A DNA stretch of 64,000 nt from Methanosarcina barkeri 3 (GTDB lineage: Archaea; Halobacteriota; Methanosarcinia; Methanosarcinales; Methanosarcinaceae). Under the pieces are notes generated by a model. The model was not told the DNA's origin. It saw only the letters and a program-made list of their open reading frames with translations, and ran no database searches. Below, piece after piece: positions 52,167-61,448 of the stretch (its first letter is position 1; every line of letters begins with the position of its first letter). Position numbers and translations under genes: made by a program. Where the stretch lies: positions 186,001 through 250,000 of the forward strand of contig NZ_CP009517.1 in assembly GCF_000970305.1 (NCBI RefSeq), given 5' to 3'.

Positions 52167-54695
52167 TCAAAGTTTTACCCTTTTGTAAAAAAATCTCTTC
52201 ACTATTTCAGCTGTAAGAATATATATTCCTATTATAACTCCAATTAACAGGATAATGGAGATCGGAAGAGGCTTGAAGCCAAAAGGTGTTGCAAAAGGAG
52301 TTAGTGGAAAACAAAGCGTAACTATTACTATAAAGAGGGTAGCTGCCAGGAGATACTTTCCAGGTTTGCTTTTGAAAAAGGGTCTTCTGCTCCTTATTAC
52401 CAGGACTATCATGGATGCAGAAATAACAGATTCTATAAACCAGCCAGTTCTGAATTGCTCTACCATACCTGGGAATATAAAAAGCAGGATACCGAAGGTC
52501 ATGTAATCGAATACCGAGCTGGTAATGCCAAACACTATCATAAATCTGCGGATAAAATCTACGTTCCAGCGACGAGGGTTTTCAACCAGTTCCTTATCAA
52601 CAGAGTCAGTGGCTATTGTCATCTCAGGGAAATCAGTTAATAAATTGATTAGCAGGACTTGTGTGGGCAGTAAAGGAAGAAAAGGCAGGAAAAGTGAAGC
52701 TCCTGCCATGCTAAACATATTTCCAAAATTGGCACTTGTAGCCATGAAGACATACTTCAGAGTGTTGGCAAAAGTTTTTCGTCCACCTTTTATACCTTCG
52801 ACAAGTGCATTCAGGCTCTTTTCCATCAGCACGATGTCTGCAGCTTCTTTGGCAACGTCTGCAGCACTATCTACCGAAATTCCCACATCGGCTGCGTGAA
52901 GAGCACTTGCATCGTTAATGCCGTCCCCAAGATATCCGACAACTTTCTCACAATTCTTAAATGCTATGATAATGTGTTCTTTCTGGTCTGGTTCTATCTC
53001 GGCAAAGACATCAGTGTCGTTCACTTTTTTTATCAGAGTTTCCTTATCCATCCGAGCAATTTCGCTTCCGGTTAGAATTCTTGAGCTTTCAAGCCCTACC
53101 TCCTGGCTAATACTGGCAGCTACAAACTTATTGTCTCCAGTAATAATTTTCAGAGATATTCCAAGCTTTTCCATGCTATCTATCGTTTTAGCAATATCCA
53201 GTTTTGGCGGATCATAAAAGGCGAGGAACCCAAGAAAAGTCATTCCTGTTTCTTGCTCTTTTTTGATAGTTTTTTGCTGGCCCATGTCCTTATAAGCAAG
53301 TCCCAGTGTCCGAAGTCCTTTTCGACTAAACTCTTCAAACTTTTGTTCAATTTGTCCCTTGACTTCAGAGATCTCTACAACTTTTCCAGGTTCGGTTTCT
53401 GCTACTGAACAGACTTCAAGGACATTAGGAAATGCGCCTTTAGTAATCATTACGCTACTGCCATTTTTTGAAACAAGGATGCTTAACCGTCTGCGGATGA
53501 AATCGTAAGGAACTTCATCCAGATTTTCGTACTGGGACACATCTGCTTTTTTCTCTGCAAGGATTGCCCGGTCGATAGGGTTCTCAAAGCCTTTCTGGTA
53601 GTAGGCATTAAGAGTAGCATAAAGGAGAATTTTTTCACTCTGATCTCCTTTGAGATTTTGAAATGAGTGAAGTTTTAGTTCCCCTTCGGTAATAGTACCT
53701 GTCTTGTCAGTACATAGAAGGTCCATACTACCGAGATTTTCAATTGAAGCCAGCCTTTTGACAATTACTTTATTTTGAGCCATTTCTCTTGCTCCGTGTG
53801 AAAGGTTAACTGCTATTATCGCAGGTAAAAGCTGGGGAGTTAGTCCTACCGCAAGAGCAAGAGAAAAAAGAAATGAGTCAAGTAGAGGACGCTGAAGATA
53901 TATATTGATTACAAAGATGGCTGTTACCATAATCACTGTAACTCTTACTAGAAAATTGCCAAAGCGTGAAACACCTTTTTCAAATTCGGTTTCCGGGATA
54001 TTTTGTTTTAATGTCTCGGATATTTTCCCGAATTCTGTTCCTTTCCCCGTAGATACGACCAGTGCTTTCCCGCTTCCACTGGATACGCTCGTTCCCATCC
54101 AGAGGGAGTTTGTACGCTGTGCGAGAGCAGTTTCTGCTTTCAGTACCCCGGTTGACTTTTCTACAGGATAGGTCTCTCCAGTAAGAGTAGATTCGTTAAC
54201 AAAAAGTTCTTTTGATTCCAAAATCAGGCTGTCTGCAGGGATCATATCTCCTGCATGGAGAATAATTATGTCTCCTGGCACTACTTCCTCAATAGGGATT
54301 TCCTTTTCCTTTCCATCCCTGAGCACGGTCGTTTTTACCCTAACGGTGTTTAGCAATTTTTCAAAAGCGTCTGCTGCTCCTTTTTCCTGCCAGAAACCCA
54401 GCATACTGCTAATCAGAATAATAGTTACGATAATCACAGTGTCTGTAACATCACCGAGAAAAGAAGATAATCCTGCTGCAAATAATAGAATTATAGTAAT
54501 CGGACTTTTGAACTGAGAAAGCAAAATTTTAATGGTGTTGAACCGGTTTTTTGGTTTAAGAATATTGGTTCCATATTTCGCGAGCCGTTCAGTGCTCTCG
54601 GAACTTTTAAGACCTTCATCCGTTGTCTGAAGCCTCTGTAGCATCTCCGATGCTGGAACACTCCAGAACTCAGATTTCTTCTCGCTATTAGTCAC
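52167..54695 (-). CDS. P-type ATPase, Mg2+-transporting (MgtA/MgtB-like)
   Basis: The product has 842 residues. The P3B-type signature is intact: phosphorylation motif CTDKTGTITEG, actuator loop STLTGETYPVEKS, hinge GYLGDGINDASALHAADVGI and SVDSAADVAKEAADIVLMEK, with about ten membrane helices. PQLLPAIIAVNLSHGA in the fourth helix and the C-terminal cluster TDFPEMTIATD match bacterial and archaeal MgtA rather than Ca2+ pumps. It imports Mg2+ at the cost of ATP. It starts MTNSEKKSEFWSVPASEML. Monocistronic; no riboswitch-like leader was recognised. Confidence 0.88.
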   Translation of the reverse strand: MTNSEKKSEFWSVPASEMLQRLQTTDEGLKSSESTERLAKYGTNILKPKNRFNTIKILLSQFKSPITIILLFAAGLSSFLGDVTDTVIIVTIILISSMLGFWQEKGAADAFEKLLNTVRVKTTVLRDGKEKEIPIEEVVPGDIIILHAGDMIPADSLILESKELFVNESTLTGETYPVEKSTGVLKAETALAQRTNSLWMGTSVSSGSGKALVVSTGKGTEFGKISETLKQNIPETEFEKGVSRFGNFLVRVTVIMVTAIFVINIYLQRPLLDSFLFSLALAVGLTPQLLPAIIAVNLSHGAREMAQNKVIVKRLASIENLGSMDLLCTDKTGTITEGELKLHSFQNLKGDQSEKILLYATLNAYYQKGFENPIDRAILAEKKADVSQYENLDEVPYDFIRRRLSILVSKNGSSVMITKGAFPNVLEVCSVAETEPGKVVEISEVKGQIEQKFEEFSRKGLRTLGLAYKDMGQQKTIKKEQETGMTFLGFLAFYDPPKLDIAKTIDSMEKLGISLKIITGDNKFVAASISQEVGLESSRILTGSEIARMDKETLIKKVNDTDVFAEIEPDQKEHIIIAFKNCEKVVGYLGDGINDASALHAADVGISVDSAADVAKEAADIVLMEKSLNALVEGIKGGRKTFANTLKYVFMATSANFGNMFSMAGASLFLPFLPLLPTQVLLINLLTDFPEMTIATDSVDKELVENPRRWNVDFIRRFMIVFGITSSVFDYMTFGILLFIFPGMVEQFRTGWFIESVISASMIVLVIRSRRPFFKSKPGKYLLAATLFIVIVTLCFPLTPFATPFGFKPLPISIILLIGVIIGIYILTAEIVKRFFYKRVKL

Positions 54696-55319
54696 TGAGA
54701 CTCTCCGTATTAGCTGTTATTAGCTTTATTATGTTACAGCTTATCGATTGCTTATTTTGCAGTTAGCATTTAATTTAGCAAAAACCTTAATTTAGCACAA
54801 ATTTTAATTTAGCAAAATTTTAATTTAGCAAAGTTTTCTATTTTGAGATAAGTTAATTACGGGGGAGGCCTCAAAGTCTCATAAAATGATTCAAAGGTAG
54901 GTTATTTTAAACAATAGTTATCTCCCAGATATTATAAGGATAGCTAGAACGTTCGATAAGAGAATCCTTATCCTATGAAAAATAAACACGGATTTGAAAA
55001 TCCAGAGGAGATAATCGGTAAAATGATCTGTGAGAAGACTTATAGTGGGAAAGATAGTGGGAAAGATGGTGGGAAAGATAGTGGGAAAGCAAATTGGAAT
55101 TTACTCAACATTTGATCTTTTGTATCGCCTGTTTTTGTATTATATACTAGACTTTCATGTACTGGATTTCAAAGTGGTTTTAAGTCTGCGAAATCATCTC
55201 AGGATACAACATAATTAGTATTTTAAATTAATTATCTAAAGCAGACTTTAAACAAACAATGCTTTGAGGTTAAAAATTTCAAAGTAAATACACAGTCCGA
55301 TATTAAGTAAGTATTAATA
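54696..55319. other. Intergenic region with a possible small ORF
   Basis: Short TTTAGCAAAA-type repeats at 54765-54835. A possible 46-codon ORF is listed separately; nothing else is seen. Confidence 0.4.
54975..55115 (+). CDS. Possible small protein with SGKDSGKDGGKD repeats
   Basis: The 46-codon ORF starts MKNKHGFENPEEIIGKM and then has four 12-bp repeats encoding SGKD/GGKD. There is no clear ribosome site. The repeat DNA could equally be non-coding, so confidence is low. Confidence 0.25.
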   Translation: MKNKHGFENPEEIIGKMICEKTYSGKDSGKDGGKDSGKANWNLLNI

Positions 55320-55688
55320 TTATACAAATTCCTTTATAAATTCTCCAAATAATATCTTTGACTTCTCAAGTCCTTCATATATTCCCTCTAAACAGTCTGC
55401 AGAACAGCCTGGTTTTCCTATCTTAAGCGTGTCTATAAGTAAGTTATATTCGTTCTGTAAGTTCTGTATCTTTGTGGTTTGATTCTCTTTCGAACTGAAT
55501 AAGTCAAATTTTTCTATATGATCTCCAAAGTTATACTTTGCGATATCCAGACCTTTGTTTACTCCTTCTTTAAAATCTGAATAAGCCAGTTTTTCCTTGT
55601 TTTTATCAATTAAGTTACTAAACTTTTTAATAGTATGTTCAATCTCTTGCGTATCCAGATTTTGCCCCCTTGCTTTTAGATTAAACAT
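55320..55688 (-). CDS. Hypothetical helical protein
   Basis: The product has 122 residues, predicted helical throughout, with two similar halves: FKEGVNKGLDIAKYNFGDHI and CLEGIYEGLEKSKILFGEFI share the pattern E-G-x-x-x-G-L-(D/E)-x-(A/S)-K-x-x-(F)-G-(D/E)-x-I, indicating an internal duplication. Two Cys (GCSADC) lie in the second half. I do not recognise the family. The gene is isolated. Confidence 0.55.
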   Translation of the reverse strand: MFNLKARGQNLDTQEIEHTIKKFSNLIDKNKEKLAYSDFKEGVNKGLDIAKYNFGDHIEKFDLFSSKENQTTKIQNLQNEYNLLIDTLKIGKPGCSADCLEGIYEGLEKSKILFGEFIKEFV

Positions 55689-56304
55689 TTAATGCAGTAA
55701 GAAGAAGTTTGATTCCATTTATTCGTTTATTATTTTGAGAAATGATAAACAATGCAGGTCTATAAACAAACTAACTTATATATTTTAAGATATATAATTT
55801 CTTTGAGTAGTTTATCCGAAAAAAGAAATTACGTTATTAAATATGTTTATTGTCTCTTAATAACGAGCTTATATATTCTTTTTTTGAACGTCAGGATATT
55901 TATAAATCTAATTTGATATATTAACAAGTTATTATTGGCGACAGTTTACACAAAAAACCATAGCTATACTCTAGGGAAGAGTACCGTGGCTAAAGAGGAA
56001 GATCATGATGAAAATGACAGCTTAAGACCACTTGGGAAATGCAGGGTTTTTACTTCGTGATCTCTTCTCATTACTCTGACAGGAGCCCTTCTTGTAGGAT
56101 TTGTTTGATGACTTCGGATACTTTGCAGAAAACTGCTACAAACACAACTATAGTATTTTCCAGTTAATGAACTATGCTTTTTTACTGGAAAGGGTACCAT
56201 GCTACCCAAGAGTACATATATCCTGCCTTTAAAGTCACCAGTCAATGCCATTATACCATCAGCGCTCACCCGGACTTCATAATAATATCTAATGGGGCCT
56301 AGCA
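55689..56304. other. Gene-free stretch before the antiporter
   Basis: AT-rich DNA followed by a GC-richer patch (55960-56290) that looks like decayed coding sequence, but no intact or recognisable product in any frame. Confidence 0.4.
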
Positions 56305-57540
56305 ATGACAGAAACTGAGCTAAATATTATCCTTTTAATTATAGGCTCACTGGTTCTTTTTCTCGGAGCCGTTTCCAAGCTTATCAGGAAGTGGAACTTT
56401 TCACAACCTTTTATAGCTTTGATGGTGGGCTTTCTACTGAGCTCATTTGAGCTTGATATTTTTAGTCCGGGTTTCTGGAATCACTATATATTGCAAGAAG
56501 CTGCCAGAATATCCATTGCAATTGGTGTGATGGGTGTTGCACTAAAAGTCTCTTATACCTATACTTTCAAAAACTGGCGGTCAATAGCACCCATGCTAAC
56601 GATAGTAATGGCTTTTATGTGGATAATAAACAGTATGCTTGTTTACTGGATTTTGGGGTTCAGTTTTATAGTCGCTCTTCTCGTGGGTGCAATTATAACT
56701 CCAACAGATCCTATTCTTTCAGCTTCCATTCTAAGCGGAAGAGTTGCTGAAAAGAATATTCCTGAAAAGCTGAGGAACTTAATCTCAGTAGAATCAGCTT
56801 CTAATGATGGTCTGGGTTATCCTTTTGTACTACTTCCTATTCTCTTGATAACTTACAGACCTCAAGAAGCACTAAGCTACTGGTTTATCCATACAATTCT
56901 CTGGGAAGTTGTCGGTGCTGTAATTTTTGGAGCCATAATCGGCTATATTGCCGGATACTTGTTTAAAATAGCTCTGAGCAAAAGGACTATTGATGAATCT
57001 TCTTACGTTACTTATACGCTGGCTCTGGCTTTGATCGTACTTTCCAGCATAAAGTTATTAGGAGCTGATGGTATTCTTGCGGTTTTTGCTGCCGGAATTG
57101 CTTTTAGTACCACATCAACGGTAGGACAGAGGCTTGATGAAGATCGTGTTGTGGAAGGTATGGATCTCTTTTTCACAACTCCTATATTTACCCTGCTCGG
57201 CCTGGTCGCACCATGGAAGGAGTGGATGAGTCTTGGATTGGAAGGCTTACTGGTATCTTTTTTAATACTATTACTTCACCGAATACCTATTCTGTATCTT
57301 ATTAATCCTATTGTACCCAATATTCGAAGTAATCTGGATGTACTTTTTGCGGGCTGGTTTGGTCCCGTTGGAGTAGCAGCTTTTTATTATTCCCAGTTTT
57401 CAATGATACAAACTGGAAAAGAAGAACTCTGGCCAATTGTCAGTCTTGTAATATGTGTTTCTGTTATACTTCACGGGATAACTGCGACTTATTTTACAAA
57501 GCTCTACGGAAAATACTCAAGAAAGTCAGGAAATGAGTAA
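56305..57540 (+). CDS. Cation:proton antiporter (CPA1/NhaP-like)
   Basis: The product has 411 residues with 11-13 membrane helices. The TM5 motif is IITPTDPILSASILSG (the T-P-T-D-P ion-binding core of CPA1), and SVESASNDGLGYPFVLLP gives the conserved ES-x-x-N-D-G in helix 6. GWFGPVGVAAFYY is the family's conserved (G/F)-G-P-x-G. It exchanges Na+ or K+ for protons, important in a sodium-dependent methanogen. No accessory C-terminal regulatory domain. The ATG matches the first membrane helix. Confidence 0.9.
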   Translation: MTETELNIILLIIGSLVLFLGAVSKLIRKWNFSQPFIALMVGFLLSSFELDIFSPGFWNHYILQEAARISIAIGVMGVALKVSYTYTFKNWRSIAPMLTIVMAFMWIINSMLVYWILGFSFIVALLVGAIITPTDPILSASILSGRVAEKNIPEKLRNLISVESASNDGLGYPFVLLPILLITYRPQEALSYWFIHTILWEVVGAVIFGAIIGYIAGYLFKIALSKRTIDESSYVTYTLALALIVLSSIKLLGADGILAVFAAGIAFSTTSTVGQRLDEDRVVEGMDLFFTTPIFTLLGLVAPWKEWMSLGLEGLLVSFLILLLHRIPILYLINPIVPNIRSNLDVLFAGWFGPVGVAAFYYSQFSMIQTGKEELWPIVSLVICVSVILHGITATYFTKLYGKYSRKSGNE

Positions 57541-57647
57541 TTTGTATTTTAAAGACGTTAACAGACTCTTTATACATGTTAGTTTGTACATGTTAGGAAG
57601 AAGACTGTTGTTTATCTGATGCGGTAATAATTTATATTATGCCACAA

Positions 57648-57795
57648 ATATATTTATGGGAAAATACATATTTCTGGGAAAATACATATTTCTGGAAAAA
57701 TACATATTTCTGGAAAAATACATATTTCTGGAAAAATACATATTTATGGGAAAATATGTATTCATGAGAGGATACGTATTCATGGGAAAACACGA
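57648..57795. repeat. Tandem ~18-bp repeat upstream of the hydrolase-like gene
   Basis: GGAAAAATACATATTTCT and close variants recur seven to eight times, with later copies drifting to GGAAAATATGTATTCAT. It occupies most of the intergenic region. Confidence 0.85.
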
Positions 57796-57838
57796 GCTTT
57801 GCTTATTATAGCTTAATTATTAGAGCTTGGGGGATAAA

Positions 57839-58510
57839 ATGGAAGAATTATCTAATATAGAACAGGAGAGTAAGGAGGTCCGAATTCCAATTGGGCCAAT
57901 CTATCTTAATGGAGACCTGGATATTCCCACAGGAGCCAGGGGAATTATTGTTTTTGCACGCGGTACTGGGAGCAAAAGCTTAAGTTCACGTGACCAGTAC
58001 ATTGCACAGGAATTTAATAAAAACAATCTCGGAACTCTTTTACTCGATCTCTTGACAGTAGATGAAGGAGGAATCGAGATGTTAAAACGTGATTTTCATT
58101 TTGATATAGAAATGCTTTCAATAAGGCTTATTGATGTGAGCAGATGGCTTTTAAACAGGTCTGACACTAAAGGGCTTAACTTGGGCTATTTTGGGACCAA
58201 TACAGGGACTGCAGCTGCACTAATAGCTGCAAAAGAGCTCAAGGACGTTGTAAAAGCAGTTGCCTCTAAGGGAGGACGACCTGACCTTGCTGAAGATGCT
58301 TTAATGTATGTAGAATCACCTACTCTGTTTATTGTAGGCGGAAAAGATGCCGAAGCAGTAGACTATAATAAATGGGCTTTAGATAGAATAGTTATAGCAG
58401 ACAAGGAACTTAAGATTATTCCAGGTTCTAACAACCTTTTTGAAGAACAGGGAGCTATAGAAGAAGTTGCTCGTTTAGCATGTAACTGGTTTAAAAAATA
58501 TCTTCTATAA
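57839..58510 (+). CDS. Dienelactone-hydrolase-like protein with lost catalytic residues
   Basis: The product has 223 residues. It is an alpha/beta hydrolase of the group often fused to phosphoribosyltransferases. The nucleophile elbow reads GYFGTNTGTAAAL, so Asn replaces the Ser of G-x-S-x-G. The usual PGATHLFEE reads PGSNNLFEE, so the catalytic His is Asn too; the acid in VGGKDAEAVDYN remains. The gene is otherwise full length and undamaged, which suggests a non-hydrolytic role. The ATG at 57839 has GGGGG upstream. Confidence 0.8.
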   Translation: MEELSNIEQESKEVRIPIGPIYLNGDLDIPTGARGIIVFARGTGSKSLSSRDQYIAQEFNKNNLGTLLLDLLTVDEGGIEMLKRDFHFDIEMLSIRLIDVSRWLLNRSDTKGLNLGYFGTNTGTAAALIAAKELKDVVKAVASKGGRPDLAEDALMYVESPTLFIVGGKDAEAVDYNKWALDRIVIADKELKIIPGSNNLFEEQGAIEEVARLACNWFKKYLL

Positions 58511-58739
58511 ATCAAGTTTTAGAGTAGAAAATGTATCATAGTTTTATGTCACTTTCAGAAGAAACTAATCTAGAAGAGACAGACCGATGCTGGAAAAAAC
58601 TGAAGAAGTCACAGAAACCAGAAACAAGTTCAGTCAGCATTCCATCTGCCATGGTCTGCGTAATTATTTCCTAGAGCTGGTTTGCATCAAAGTGCTTAAA
58701 ATTTGAGATAGTAAAGAAAATGTTAGCTTAAATGTTAGC

Positions 58740-59231
58740 TTATGTATACTCATTGTAAGACATGATTTCTTCCAGAGTTTTCCTTGGTCTGGCGGTAGGC
58801 GACTCGTCAGGGATTCCGACAGTCAGTAAAGCGACTACTTTTTTGTCCTGAGGTATCCTGAGTAACCTTTTAACCTCATCTTCGTTGAAAGCGCCAATCC
58901 AGCAGGTACCCAGTCCTAGCTCGACAGCCTCCAGAACAATGTGTTCAAGAGCAATGGCAAGGTCAACCTGGTGCCATTTTTGGGAGAGATCCCCTATGCC
59001 TGCAATGATATGCGAGGCAGTACCTACGAAAGCCTGATTATTGCAAGCAGTAACAAGCTGTTTTTTTACCTGCTCATTTTCGACAACAATGAACTTCCAG
59101 TTCTGCCTGTTTGCAGCCGATGGTGCTAACCTTGCGGCCTCCAGCAGTTTCTCAAGTTTTTCCTGCGGTATACGCTCGCTTTTATACGTCCGTATGCTTC
59201 TCCTATCCTTAATCGTATCAAATATGCCCAT
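58740..59231 (-). CDS. Nitroreductase family protein
   Basis: The product has 163 residues. DRRSIRTYKSERIP at the N-terminus and AARLAPSAANRQNWKFIVV are the FMN-contact signatures of the family; LGLGTCWIGAFNEDEV and VALLTVGIPDESP complete it. It is one of the short forms that bind FMN as dimers and reduce flavin, nitro or quinone compounds with NAD(P)H or ferredoxin. The native substrate is not known. Monocistronic. Confidence 0.88.
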   Translation of the reverse strand: MGIFDTIKDRRSIRTYKSERIPQEKLEKLLEAARLAPSAANRQNWKFIVVENEQVKKQLVTACNNQAFVGTASHIIAGIGDLSQKWHQVDLAIALEHIVLEAVELGLGTCWIGAFNEDEVKRLLRIPQDKKVVALLTVGIPDESPTARPRKTLEEIMSYNEYT

Positions 59232-59597
59232 ATCAATCTCACCTGCGGTTGAGGATAATCGATGGTTTTTAATAACTGGTAATAATCGCTACAAAATATA
59301 TTACTCTCTGTTTGTTAGAGTGGTTATTCGATAAAGCACGGAAGAGCAGTTCATGCGGGAGGAGCTGGAGACAAGTTTAGAGGGAATTTCTACAGAGCTA
59401 TTTTCTTAGTATGAGTCAGTTATTTTCGCGCGTTAGTAGAAATCCTTTACAAATCCACTTAGTTTCAGAGCGCTATTCATATGTTGTGACGATCTCTTAT
59501 ATATTATAAAACAATTAATATAAATATTGATTATAAGGATATAAACTCAGGAAAATGAAACGGGACAGTGGAACGCTGAAGTTTAAAAGAGGAAGAC
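59232..59597. other. Intergenic region
   Basis: No gene seen. A TATA-like CTTATATATTATAAAAC at 59496-59512 precedes the small Cys-rich gene at 59598. Confidence 0.4.
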
Positions 59598-59771
59598 ATG
59601 TCTAACATTAAGTGTAAATACGCTTTAAAATGTACTGCTTATCGAGATAATTCGTATACGTGTACAAAAGCTTTTGATAAAAGGTACTGCGGAATCTATA
59701 GACAGTTTATAAGTGGGGCTATTAAAGTATATAAGCAAGATTCTAATTCTCTTCAAAAGTCTTACCGTTAA
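59598..59771 (+). CDS. Small Cys-rich protein
   Basis: The product has 57 residues, with a good AGAGG site 7 nt before the ATG and a TATA-like box about 90 nt upstream. Four Cys (Cys6, Cys12, Cys22, Cys31; spacing x5, x9, x8) in a Lys/Tyr-rich sequence beginning MSNIKCKYALKC suggest a small zinc-binding fold. The family is not recognised. Confidence 0.5.
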   Translation: MSNIKCKYALKCTAYRDNSYTCTKAFDKRYCGIYRQFISGAIKVYKQDSNSLQKSYR

Positions 59772-60183
59772 CTTTTCAGCTAAGCAATTTTTCGGCTAAG
59801 TATTGTAACTCCTTTCTTTAATTTTTCGAAAATTTTCAGCATGTACAGCCATTAGAATTAGACTTAAAATGACATTTTGAGTGACCGTTAAGAGCCGCTT
59901 CATTTGCCTTTCTCTCTTCTTTTCTATACAGTTTTTTCTGGCGTCAATATAGAAAAACAGAGTTTGATAGGTTTATAAATTTTCTTTAAATTTCCTCTGT
60001 TGACAAAGAAAGCAGAATCTCAAAATTTGATAAATATCCTCTAACAAATGTTTGTGTTGAATCGTTTTTATATAATTATAATTATACTATTTATCGGAGG
60101 TGGACAGCAAGGAGAAAAGAGGTAGCTACCTGAATCTCTATTAAGGTTACCTATCAAAATGATAAACAAGAGATTAGGAAATC
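59772..60183. other. Intergenic region
   Basis: A minus-strand frame ending at 59836 reads AALNGHSKCHFKSNSNGCTC but has no start codon, so it may be the tail of a lost gene. Otherwise nothing is seen. Confidence 0.35.
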
Positions 60184-60447
60184 ATGATTGTACGAGTACT
60201 GTTTTATCTTGCTAACAAAAATCTTCTCAGGTTTGCAAGGGAAAACAGGAGGAAAATGACTTTGGATACTTTGGAGAGAATACCTGAAATAGAATATAAT
60301 GCCAGAATATATTGCTCTGATTTATCAGTGAAACCGAACATCTGGAAAGCCAGAGTACTAAAGAGCAAACAAGTCCAACTACTGAACTTTATGGGACAGG
60401 TTTTTGGTCAAGTAAACTCACCTGAAGAGCATGTTCTTATAACTTAG
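60184..60447 (+). CDS. Degenerate DUF2795-like paralogue
   Basis: The product has 87 residues. Residues 8-38 (LANKNLLRFARENRRKM, TLDTLERIPEIEYN) align with the core of the DUF2795 protein encoded 108 bp downstream (PAKKQDLIEHAKKNNAS, VLETLENIPDKEYT). The proper N-terminus and the D-V-(N/S)-K-E-F end are missing and the remaining 45 residues are unrelated. It is therefore probably a decaying duplicate. Confidence 0.45.
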   Translation: MIVRVLFYLANKNLLRFARENRRKMTLDTLERIPEIEYNARIYCSDLSVKPNIWKARVLKSKQVQLLNFMGQVFGQVNSPEEHVLIT

Positions 60448-60554
60448 ATTAAAGGCTCAAAAAGCTCTAAAGTTCAGAAAGCTCTAACGAAAACATATTC
60501 CAGTAATGACGAGGCCATTATAGAGTTTGAAAAAGTAAATGGTATGGTGGATCT

Positions 60555-60743
60555 ATGGAAACCAATCCAAATCAAGTCCAGAAGTTTTTGGAAGATGTTT
60601 CATATCCCGCAAAAAAACAGGATCTTATTGAGCATGCTAAAAAAAATAATGCGAGCAATAAGGTATTAGAAACTCTTGAAAACATTCCAGACAAAGAATA
60701 CACCAGAGCCGAGGATGTCAACAAAGAATTTCAAATAAAATAA
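60555..60743 (+). CDS. DUF2795 protein
   Basis: The product has 62 residues and is a complete DUF2795 domain: FLEDVSYPAKKQDLIEHAKK, then NNASNKVLETLENIPDKEY and an EDVNKEF end. This small helical family occurs widely in bacteria and archaea and has no known function. The next gene on the same strand is 86 bp away. Confidence 0.8.
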   Translation: METNPNQVQKFLEDVSYPAKKQDLIEHAKKNNASNKVLETLENIPDKEYTRAEDVNKEFQIK

Positions 60744-60829
60744 GTTCCGATAGTTATACTTTACGTGGTTCAGTCTATATCTGCATAAACGGTTGACTAA
60801 AGGGTTAAACTTGTATTAGGGGGTTAAGA

Positions 60830-61162
60830 ATGAAAAAGATATCAATAGCTTGTCTGATAGTTTTATGCTCAATTTATTCTACTGGGTTAGCACAAGCACA
60901 GTTTGGAGGAGGTGGTTGTAGACCAGTAACGTATTCCGGTATTACACCTGATAGGTTTGAGTGCATGAAGCAGGGTCTTCAGGACTACGGCATCAACGTT
61001 CCGTCGGGAGAAAGCGGAGAAATTTCCGGCAATGGGATTACTGCGAATTTTGAATGGGATGGGAGATCAAAGCTTACGATCACAGTTACCGAAAAACCAT
61101 TTTTCGCTGGCTGCGGGACCATAACTGATAGAATAAGACAGTTTGCGCAAGACTGCGAATAA
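60830..61162 (+). CDS. Secreted hypothetical protein
   Basis: The product has 110 residues. A typical signal peptide (MKKISIACLIVLCSIYSTG, cleavage likely after LAQA) is followed by a mature domain of about 85 residues with four Cys (GGCRP, FECMK, AGCGT, QDCE) that could form two disulfides. GGGG after the cleavage site is a flexible link. It carries a GGGGG ribosome site. The family is not recognised; a small extracellular domain is likely. Confidence 0.6.
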   Translation: MKKISIACLIVLCSIYSTGLAQAQFGGGGCRPVTYSGITPDRFECMKQGLQDYGINVPSGESGEISGNGITANFEWDGRSKLTITVTEKPFFAGCGTITDRIRQFAQDCE

Positions 61163-61448
61163 AATATTATCTTATAGTTATATTTTTTGACATTTTCAAT
61201 AAATCATGGTTTGATATTTCCTGAGCGAATGGTATCATATACAGTATGATCTACCAGGTCAGTGCCTCGTGACCAGTCATTCGATCATGGATTAATCTTC
61301 CCCCGCTGCACAAGATCCTACTCACTACACAAGATCCTTACTATTGAAAGTTTATTTTTATCGCAATTTTTTGCATATTTTTTGTATATTTCTTTGTATA
61401 TTTCTTTATGCGTTTCTTTGTAAGTTTCCTTGTAAATTTCCTTGTTCA
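61163..61448. other. Intergenic region with short tandem repeats
   Basis: Contains TTTGTATATTTCT-like short repeats at 61380-61445 and a pair of ACAAGATCCT repeats at 61308-61328. No gene. Confidence 0.5.

Noticed and set aside
56003-56305. Minus-strand frame of 100 codons before the antiporter
   Set aside because: No recognisable domain and it overlaps the antiporter start; at most decayed sequence.
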